From Mesorhizobium sp. J18 (GTDB lineage: Bacteria; Pseudomonadota; Alphaproteobacteria; Rhizobiales; Rhizobiaceae): DNA of 40,688 bases. Location of the stretch: NCBI RefSeq assembly GCF_007829525.1, contig NZ_VLJP01000026.1, positions 1 to 40,688 on the forward strand. Reading direction: 5' to 3'. Below the pieces are notes generated by a model that was not told the DNA's origin, did not search any database, and was given only the letters and a program-made list of their open reading frames with translations. The translations under genes were made by a program, and so were the position numbers. Below, piece after piece: positions 35,016 to 40,688 of the stretch (position 1 is the first letter of the stretch; every line of letters starts with the position of its first letter).

Positions 35016-35941
35016 GTATGCCCCCCTGTCCGCAGCCGCGGGTCGAGATAACCGTAAAGAATATCAACGGTAAGGTTCGAAACGACCATGGTGATCGAGA
35101 CCAGGAGCAGGATGCACTGAACGACGGCCAGATCCCGGTTGGCCACGGAAGAAACGAGCAGGCGGCCCACGCCGGGCCAGGCAAACAGGGATTCGACCAC
35201 CACTGCGCCCGCGAAGAGCGAGCCCACCATGAAGCCGACAATAGTGACCACGGGGATCGAGGCATTGGGGAAGGCGTGGCCGCGCACGACCCGCGCCCAC
35301 GGCACGCCCTTGGCGCTGGCGGTCCGGATATAGGGCTGGCCAAGAACTTCCAGCATGGCGCTGCGCGTGAAGCGCGCGAGGATCGCCGCACCTCCCACGC
35401 CAAGAGTCAGCACCGGCAGGATGGCATGCATCCATGTATCCTGGCCGCCGGAAGGAAACCAGCCGAGGATCACGGCGAAGATGAGGACAAGCAGCAATCC
35501 GAGCACGAAGCTTGGCATGGTGAAGCCCACAATCGCGCCGATCATCACGATGCGGTCGATCGCACTGTTGCGGTGGAGCGCTGCATAGATGCCGGCCGGA
35601 ATGCCGAGCCCGATCTTGATCAGCAGTGCGGGAATCGTGAGCTGCAGCGTTGCCGGAATGCGTTCGGCGACAAGCATGATGGCAGACTGGCCATCGCGCA
35701 TCGACACACCGAGATCGCCCCTGATGATCGCCAGGAAATAGCGCAGATATTGCTGCCAGATGGGATCATCCAGTCCCCACGATTTGCGGAAGGCGGCGAT
35801 CGCCTCGGGGGGAGAGTCCGGGCTCAGTATGATCAATGCAGGGTCGCCGGACAGGCGCAGAACGATGAATGCGAATGTGACGACCAGGGCCACGGTGATG
35901 CATGCCCGTGCAACGCGCAGTGCCAGAAAGCGGAGCATCAC
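35012..35941 (-). CDS. Opp/Dpp-type ABC permease, B subunit
   Basis: A 309-residue OppB/DppB-type permease. It opens MLRFLALRVARACITVALVV, followed by LRLSGDPALIILSPDSPPEA in the periplasmic loop. The EAA loop is QPYIRTASAKGVPWARVVRG (about residue 197), and a C-terminal membrane segment ends in NLTVDILYGYLDPRLR. Starts and stops overlap by 4 nt with both neighbours (ATPase F upstream, permease C downstream), indicating tight translational coupling. Confidence 0.94.
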   Translation of the reverse strand: MMLRFLALRVARACITVALVVTFAFIVLRLSGDPALIILSPDSPPEAIAAFRKSWGLDDPIWQQYLRYFLAIIRGDLGVSMRDGQSAIMLVAERIPATLQLTIPALLIKIGLGIPAGIYAALHRNSAIDRIVMIGAIVGFTMPSFVLGLLLVLIFAVILGWFPSGGQDTWMHAILPVLTLGVGGAAILARFTRSAMLEVLGQPYIRTASAKGVPWARVVRGHAFPNASIPVVTIVGFMVGSLFAGAVVVESLFAWPGVGRLLVSSVANRDLAVVQCILLLVSITMVVSNLTVDILYGYLDPRLRTGGHT

Positions 35942-36936
35942 ACGACTCCTTCGAGGGAGGGCTGTGCGGTGGAGACCGCCACCAGATGGCAGGCCACCGA
36001 GCGATCGTCTGTCGTCTGCTTGAGTGCAGGCGTCTCGCTCCGGCAGCGTGCCGTTGCAAATCTGCAGCGCGGATGGAAGGCGCAGCCGGACGGGCGGTTT
36101 GCCGGATTCGGGGGCTCTCCCTGAAGGATGATGCGTTCCTTCAGCGGCGTTCCCGGCTGGGGGACGCTCGACACGAGCGCCTGCGTATATGGATGAAGCG
36201 GCTCGCGGAAAATGTCCTCGGAAGAACCTTCCTCGACGATGCGGCCCAGATACATCACCGCTACGCGGTCGCTGATATTCCGAACGACTTTCAGGTCGTG
36301 GCTGATGAACAGCATGGCGATGCTGAATCGCTCCTGGAGGTCAGTCAGGAGATTGACGACCTGCGCCTGTATCGAGACGTCCAGCGCCGAAACGGGTTCA
36401 TCGCAGACGAGAAATTCCGGGCGTGAGGCCAGGGCCCGGGCCAGAACGGCGCGCTGGCGCTGGCCGCCCGACAGTTCATGAGGGTAACTTCTGCCATGAT
36501 CCGGCCTGAGGCCCACGGCGGCGAGCAATTCATGCACCCGCTCGCGGCGCTCGGCAGCATCTCCGATGTTGTGCACATCAAGCGGCTCGCGCACCTGATC
36601 GGCGATCGTCAGGCGCCGGTCCAGGGCGGCCAGGGGGTCCTGATAGATGAGTTGCATCCGTGCGCGCAGGCGTCGCCATTCAGAAGTCCCTGCGGCCGGT
36701 ATGGGGCGCCCGTCAAACGAGATGCTGCCTTTCGATGACGGCTCGATGCCAAGCAGCAGGCGACCGGTGGTCGATTTGCCTGAACCGGATTCGCCGACAA
36801 TACCAAGTGTGCTTGCCCGCTCGACGGACAGGGAGACGCCGTCCACGGCACGCACTGTCGTCGGCGGCGCAAACATGCCGCGCCGTGAGGCATAGTCCTT
36901 GACCAGACCCTGAGCGGTGATGATGTCCGCGCTCAT
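35938..36936 (-). CDS. Opp-type ABC ATPase, F subunit
   Basis: A 332-residue ATPase. Walker A is [10 protein letters not shown], the Q-loop QDPLAALDRR (the usual Ser-Leu-Asn-Pro pattern is changed here), the signature LSGGQRQR, Walker B FLVCDEPVSALD and the H-loop ISHDLKVV. The C-terminal oligopeptide extension is complete, with the cysteine pattern SGCAFHPRCRFATARC. ATG 36936 overlaps the D-subunit stop (ATGA); the upstream reading frame lies within that gene. It is a full-length member, unlike DppD/DppF elsewhere in the window. Confidence 0.94.
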   Translation of the reverse strand: MSADIITAQGLVKDYASRRGMFAPPTTVRAVDGVSLSVERASTLGIVGESGSGKSTTGRLLLGIEPSSKGSISFDGRPIPAAGTSEWRRLRARMQLIYQDPLAALDRRLTIADQVREPLDVHNIGDAAERRERVHELLAAVGLRPDHGRSYPHELSGGQRQRAVLARALASRPEFLVCDEPVSALDVSIQAQVVNLLTDLQERFSIAMLFISHDLKVVRNISDRVAVMYLGRIVEEGSSEDIFREPLHPYTQALVSSVPQPGTPLKERIILQGEPPNPANRPSGCAFHPRCRFATARCRSETPALKQTTDDRSVACHLVAVSTAQPSLEGVV

Positions 36937-37922
36937 GCGACTGCGAAATCCCGCTGCCGTTCCGAGGCCGGAGAGTCCGATAACGGATGCAGGCAGGCGA
37001 TTTGCCGGGTTCCTGACAGGGTGGCCAATGCCGGCTGTGTGTGATGGCAGTTTTCCCGGGCCGACCTGCATCTGGGTGAAAATGCGCAGCCGGCCGGCAT
37101 ATGGCGCGGATCCGGGACGGTTCCCTCGATGGGAACGAACCGGCGCCGTGGCCCGTCGAGGCGCGGCAATGCCTCGAACAGGCCATTGGTGTAGGGATGA
37201 CGCGGCTGCCTGAAGAGTTCCGCTGTCGGGCCGCTTTCGATGATGCGGCCGGCATACATCACGCAGGCTCTCTCGCAGACCTGCGAGACCGCGCCGAGAT
37301 CATGGCTGATGAAGACCAGTGCCAGTCCTGTTTCGTTGCGCAGCCTGACAATGAGATCGAGTATCTGCGCCTGGATCGTGGCGTCCAGTGCAGTTGTCGG
37401 CTCGTCAGCGACCAGGAGATCCGGGTTGCCGGCCAGGGCCATCGCGATCATTACGCGTTGGTTCTGCCCGCCGGAAAATTCGTGCGGATAGTTGTCGAGC
37501 CTGCGGGAGGCGTCGGGAATGCCGACGAGATCCAGAAGGCGCTTGGCCTCTGCGCGTACGGAGGCCCCGGTGAGACCGCGATGGAGAGCGATCGCCTCCT
37601 CGATTTGCCGGCCGACGCGGATGATGGGATTGAGCGCACTGGACGGATCCTGGAAGATCATGGCGATCCGTGCGCCGCGCACTTTCTCGATTTCGGACCG
37701 CGGCATGGTCAGAAGGTCTGCTCCCTCCATCATGACGCGGCCGCCGATTCGGGCTTTCTGGGGCAAGAGGCCGAGCGCGGCAAGCCAGGTGACCGACTTC
37801 CCGCAGCCCGATTCCCCTACAAGGCCTACGGCCTCGCCTTTCCCGATCGTCAGATCGATGCCGTGAAGGACACGCACACCGTCAAATGCAACCGTCAGTC
37901 CGGTGATTTCCACCAGCGACAT
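36933..37922 (-). CDS. Opp-type ABC ATPase, D subunit
   Basis: A 329-residue ATPase. Walker A is GESGCGKSVT, the Q-loop QDPSSALNP, the signature FSGGQNQR, Walker [13 protein letters not shown] and the H-loop ISHDLGAV. The C-terminal extension has the cysteine motif AGCAFSPRCRSARENC. It begins 23 nt after the binding-protein stop and has no separate promoter or attenuator hairpin in that gap. The ATPases precede the permeases in this operon, the opposite of the dpp operon in this window. Confidence 0.94.
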   Translation of the reverse strand: MSLVEITGLTVAFDGVRVLHGIDLTIGKGEAVGLVGESGCGKSVTWLAALGLLPQKARIGGRVMMEGADLLTMPRSEIEKVRGARIAMIFQDPSSALNPIIRVGRQIEEAIALHRGLTGASVRAEAKRLLDLVGIPDASRRLDNYPHEFSGGQNQRVMIAMALAGNPDLLVADEPTTALDATIQAQILDLIVRLRNETGLALVFISHDLGAVSQVCERACVMYAGRIIESGPTAELFRQPRHPYTNGLFEALPRLDGPRRRFVPIEGTVPDPRHMPAGCAFSPRCRSARENCHHTQPALATLSGTRQIACLHPLSDSPASERQRDFAVA

Positions 37923-37945
37923 GTGCCTTCTCCCGGTACGCTGCC

Positions 37946-39589
37946 TCAGTTCATTCCACCCCAGTTGCCGGGGCGGAAGTCCATCGCAAAGGCGGACGCC
38001 GCCTTCCATTTGATCGACTTCGGCTTGGCGGTGAAGACCGCGTTCTGATGCAGGACGGTGTAGGCCGGATCCTCGCGCTCGCAGATTTCGAGCATCCGCT
38101 TGAACGCCTCGCGGCGGCGGGCGCGGTCGGTGCTTGTCTCAAGCTCGACCGACAGGCGGTTCGCCTCTTCATTCGTCCACTCGCCGACCTGTTGCTGCTG
38201 GCCATTCGGACCGTGCTGGGCGACGATGGAGGAGACAGGGTCATTGAAGGGCGCGGAGTTCGACCAGTCGCGAACGGCGCGTCCCGGAGTCTTCTCGAGA
38301 ATCTGCTGCCAGTTCTCCTTCATTTCGATCTGCACGTTCAGGCCGACCTGATTCCACATTTCGGCCAGGATCTGACCGGTTGCGGTCTGGTTGGTGTAGT
38401 AGTTGTTGAGAAGACGATAGGGTATCGGATCGCCCTTGTAGCCAGCCTGCTTGAGAAGGTCGCGGGCCAGTTCGGGATTGTATTCGGGAACCGACCAGTC
38501 CTTGATGAACATGTCGCCGTAATATTCCCACTGCAGACCGGCAGGCACGCGCGTGCGGCCGGCCCACAGCGAATCCACGATCGCCTGGCGGTCGATCGCA
38601 TGGGTGAAGGCCCGGCGCACGAGCGGGTTCTGAAGCTGCTCGTGATTCTTGTCGAATACCGTCAGGCGGTGATTGAGGACGGTGCCGCCCTGGACCTCGA
38701 AGGCCTCGTTGCTCTCGATGCCGGCAATCTGGTCCGGCGGGACATCGCAGGCGAACTGGTATTCACCCGAAAGCAGGCCGTTGATGCGGGAGGCGACTTC
38801 GGGCACTTCGACGAAGCGAATCTCCTTGAGCGGCGGACGGCCACCCCAATATTCGTCATGGGCGGCGAGAAGAAGATAGTTGTCCGGCTTGAATTCGACG
38901 ACCTTGTAGGGACCGGTGGTCACCGGGCCACGGGACCAGTCGACATAGCTCTTGGCTTCAGCCCAGCCGCGCCGGCTCGTGATTTCACTGCCATAGCGCG
39001 AAATGCGTCCCTCGATCGTGACGTCCGGCGTACCGTTGACGAAGCGGACGGTGTATTTGTCGACCACCTCGACGCCGAGCAGGGCGGGCCAGGAACGGCG
39101 CGCCACGGCTGGAACCTCGATGGGAAGTTCCTTGTCGGCGCGGCCGGTGATATTCTGCTCGGTGGTGTAGATCGTCTTCCCTGCCACCGGCTCCGTATCG
39201 CCGAACATGCGTTCGCGGCCGAAGGTAAAGGCGACATCCTCGGCGGTCAGTTCGTCGCCATTATGGAATTTCACGCCCTCGCGCAGCTTCAGCTCGACGG
39301 TCTTGTCGTCCACACGTTTCCATTCGGTGGCGAGCAGGGGAACGGAATCAAGCTGGCCAAGCCAGTTCCGGCCGATCAGACCTTCCCAAAGCGAGGAGAA
39401 GAAAATGCGCTCGCCGACATTGGACTGCTCGCGCATGACGTCGAGCGTGTTCGTGTTCGAAATCTTCTGCACCGCGATCGTGATGGAGGGACGATTGTCC
39501 GCCTGCGCAATGGCGAAACGGGGCAAGATGAAAGAGCCGGCTGTACCGGCTGCCGCTCCAAGCACGGATCGGCGCGTCAGTTGAACCAT
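37946..39589 (-). CDS. Opp-type ABC transporter binding protein with Tat-like signal
   Basis: A 547-residue family 5 solute-binding protein (SBP_bac_5). The signal peptide LTRRSVLGAAAGTAGSFILP with twin arginines, ending AIAQA, suggests Tat export, which is unusual but known in rhizobia. Family segments are VELKLREGVKFHNGDELTAE, RRAFTHAIDRQAIVDSLWAG and LLKQAGYKGDPIPYRL. It captures a peptide-, opine- or glycan-like solute. It differs clearly from DppA of this window and lacks its GDNGDPDN motif. ATG 39589 starts the signal peptide; the longer frame to 39694 has no role I can see. It is the first gene of the operon and lies 143 nt or so downstream of a Pho-box promoter. Confidence 0.93.
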   Translation of the reverse strand: MVQLTRRSVLGAAAGTAGSFILPRFAIAQADNRPSITIAVQKISNTNTLDVMREQSNVGERIFFSSLWEGLIGRNWLGQLDSVPLLATEWKRVDDKTVELKLREGVKFHNGDELTAEDVAFTFGRERMFGDTEPVAGKTIYTTEQNITGRADKELPIEVPAVARRSWPALLGVEVVDKYTVRFVNGTPDVTIEGRISRYGSEITSRRGWAEAKSYVDWSRGPVTTGPYKVVEFKPDNYLLLAAHDEYWGGRPPLKEIRFVEVPEVASRINGLLSGEYQFACDVPPDQIAGIESNEAFEVQGGTVLNHRLTVFDKNHEQLQNPLVRRAFTHAIDRQAIVDSLWAGRTRVPAGLQWEYYGDMFIKDWSVPEYNPELARDLLKQAGYKGDPIPYRLLNNYYTNQTATGQILAEMWNQVGLNVQIEMKENWQQILEKTPGRAVRDWSNSAPFNDPVSSIVAQHGPNGQQQQVGEWTNEEANRLSVELETSTDRARRREAFKRMLEICEREDPAYTVLHQNAVFTAKPKSIKWKAASAFAMDFRPGNWGGMN

Positions 39590-39738
39590 CGTAGATCTCT
39601 CCAGAACTGATAAATCGGATGCGGGCGCGGGCCGCCGGGAAGTACAACGCGGGCGAACGAACTGCACCGCGTCGCCATGAACAAAAAAGGACAAGTCGCT
39701 TCGAACGAGGCAGTGCGTCTCGCATCGGGCTGAGAGCG

Positions 39739-39794
39739 GTAATAGGACAGGCGGATGACAGCCCGATGAATCCCGGATGACAGCTATTTGACGG
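39739..39794 (-). promoter_or_regulatory. PhoB box array and -10 element of the Opp-type operon
   Basis: Read on the minus strand, four 7-base units recur at an exact 11-bp period: CCGTCAA (39794-39788), CTGTCAT (39783-39777), GATTCAT (39772-39766) and CTGTCAT (39761-39755). PhoB binds CTGTCAT-N4-CTGTCAT repeats that replace the -35 element. After 10 bp comes TATTAC (39744-39739) as -10, the same spacing as in well-studied pst promoters. A weaker fifth unit (TATTCAC, 39805-39799) keeps the period. Transcription would start near 39732, giving a leader of about 143 nt. Confidence 0.8.
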
Positions 39795-39805
39795 TACTGT
39801 GAATA

Positions 39806-40048
39806 GCGTGGACGGGCGCTCTTTTGACCAAGGGCAGCCTTCGCCGCGAATGCCGGCTAATCATGCAGAGGCATGGGGGAGATGCTTGGCGCGAATTTCG
39901 GCCGTCCGCGCCGATGGTTCGCGCTGTACGATCTATATCCGAGAGTAACAGAAGAGCCCGATCAGGGATTCACCACTCTGCCGGAAGCCATCAATCACGG
40001 CAAAGCCGAGATGAACGACAGCTCTTTCCAGCATATCGGCGGGATGTG
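39806..40048. other. Gap between Pho promoter and LprI-type gene, no supported gene
   Basis: Together with the promoter and leader this makes a 459-nt stretch without a confident gene. A 76-codon plus-strand frame (39873-40103) runs into the end of the LprI-type gene, lacks a good ribosome binding site and matches nothing known to me. No hairpin terminator for the LprI-type gene is evident. Confidence 0.5.
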
Positions 40049-40459
40049 TCAGTTGGCGGACGGAACGGGGCAGCCCATGTCCCCTTCCTCGCAATTCAGA
40101 TAGCCTTCGAGGTCCTGGATGCGGGATTGTGTCAGGTGGGTCATGCATTGTGCAACGAGCATCGGCATCATGCTTCCTCCGGCCGCCTGGGCAGTCCGGA
40201 AATCGCATTCCGCATCGCGGAACCTGACCCAATCCCGCTGTGCCTGAACAAGAAGCTTCTTGGTATCCGCATCGTCCCGCAGGCGGATTTCGATCTGCCT
40301 GTAAAGCTCATTGAGCTTCTCGTCGGACTTCTTGAACGCAGCGTCAGCACATTTGTTCAGAGCGGCCTGATCCTGAGCCTTGTCGTAGCAATTGTCCTGG
40401 GCAAAGGCGAAAGCCGGCATGGTCGCAATCACGATAGCAATCAGTATGGCCATTCTCAT
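40049..40459 (-). CDS. LprI/DUF1311-family secreted protein
   Basis: A 136-residue periplasmic protein of the lysozyme-inhibitor LprI N-terminal domain family (DUF1311). The signal peptide is RMAILIAIVIATMPAFAFA (residues 1-20, cleavage before QDNCYD). The mature part has the family pattern CYDKAQDQAALNKCADAAFK, then LNELYRQIEIRL, LVQAQRDWVRFRDAECDF, and a C-terminal CMTHLTQSRIQDLEGY. Conserved cysteines probably form disulfides. A few members inhibit lysozymes; most are uncharacterised, so lysozyme inhibition is only possible. ATG 40459 is chosen for the signal peptide, with AAAGG 10 nt upstream. It is a single-gene unit on the minus strand. Confidence 0.88.
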   Translation of the reverse strand: MRMAILIAIVIATMPAFAFAQDNCYDKAQDQAALNKCADAAFKKSDEKLNELYRQIEIRLRDDADTKKLLVQAQRDWVRFRDAECDFRTAQAAGGSMMPMLVAQCMTHLTQSRIQDLEGYLNCEEGDMGCPVPSAN

Positions 40460-40688
40460 CTTCGTGCCTTTCGGTCCCGGCAAGCTCTTGAGTGGCTTGG
40501 CCCTTGCCGGGAACTTATCCGCATGCCGGCACAACGGTAATCCTGTTCACCCGGCCTCGCACCATTTCGACCAGATCAACAGGTCGTGACCCTGGCCGGT
40601 GATCAGCCCCACTTGAGTGGTCCATTTTAAAAGTTAGTGCATCGCCGGTCTTTGGTCCATCGGAAGGATGGTTTCCGGGGCTGGCGGG
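40460..40688. other. Right-hand end of window, no gene seen
   Basis: 229 nt without a supported gene. The tail differs in base composition (ATTTTAAAAGTTAG at about 40623) and contains the dyad CCACTTGAGTGG (40609-40620) followed by TCCATTTT. Sequence of this kind occurs at the ends of some IS21-like elements, but the window stops before anything can be confirmed. The promoter of the LprI-type gene should also lie here. Confidence 0.35.

Noticed and set aside
39873-40103. 76-codon plus-strand open frame upstream of the Pho promoter
   Set aside because: It overlaps the end of the LprI-type gene, has no convincing ribosome binding site and resembles no family known to me.
39933-40232. 99-codon minus-strand frame overlapping the LprI-type gene
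   Set aside because: It starts inside the LprI-type gene in another frame and has shadow-like proline/arginine composition.

Overview
The window is GC-rich, densely packed chromosome-like DNA from an alphaproteobacterium, most likely Rhizobiaceae (Sinorhizobium/Ensifer/Shinella/Rhizobium-like). The evidence is the pgi / HAD phosphatase / fadD neighbourhood, the large number of ABC uptake systems and LysR-regulated catabolic genes, and the style of the proteins. No rRNA, tRNA, CRISPR array, intact mobile element or phage gene is visible. The species cannot be named from sequence alone.

Layout. 0.3-2.8 kb (minus): a CoxG-like SRPBCC protein, a DUF4112 protein and a MocR-type (GntR plus aminotransferase) regulator. 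3.0-5.3 kb (plus): pgi and a HAD phosphatase, translationally coupled. 5.4-7.9 kb (minus): fadD with a long basic N-terminal tail, and a DUF924 protein. 8.1-13.4 kb (plus): a complete dppABCDF dipeptide transporter operon. 13.6-17.0 kb (plus): an envelope block made of an L,D-transpeptidase, a 47-residue lipoprotein followed by a 36-bp perfect palindrome, a second lipoprotein with a possible permuted NlpC/P60-like His/Cys pair, an ICMT-type membrane methyltransferase and a free-standing E2-like acyltransferase. 17.1-17.5 kb (minus): an AHSA1/SRPBCC protein.

17.7-30.1 kb is a catabolic region. It holds a LysR regulator, a GlpD-like FAD oxidoreductase coupled to a four-gene polar amino-acid ABC transporter, and a large flavin/Fe-S oxidoreductase of the N-methylproline demethylase type. 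Convergent to these are an OrdL-type FAD oxidase and a HAD type II hydrolase, followed by a divergent GcvA-like LysR regulator and an enolase-superfamily enzyme. Together they look like uptake and oxidative N-dealkylation of an amino-acid-like compound; the substrate is unknown.

30.2-32.8 kb (minus): iorAB, a two-subunit molybdenum hydroxylase closed by a strong intrinsic terminator. 33.2-39.6 kb (minus): an Opp-type peptide/opine ABC transporter in the order SBP-ATPase-ATPase-permease-permease, ending in a TIM-barrel sugar-phosphate isomerase-like gene. Upstream of this operon is an excellent PhoB box array (four CTGTCAT-like units at an exact 11-bp period, followed after 10 bp by a -10 element). 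The operon is therefore probably a phosphate-starvation-induced uptake and processing system for an unknown, perhaps phosphorylated, solute. This is the most interesting system in the window. A strongly structured 160-bp intergenic element lies between this operon and iorAB. The window ends with an LprI-type periplasmic protein and a short tail without genes.
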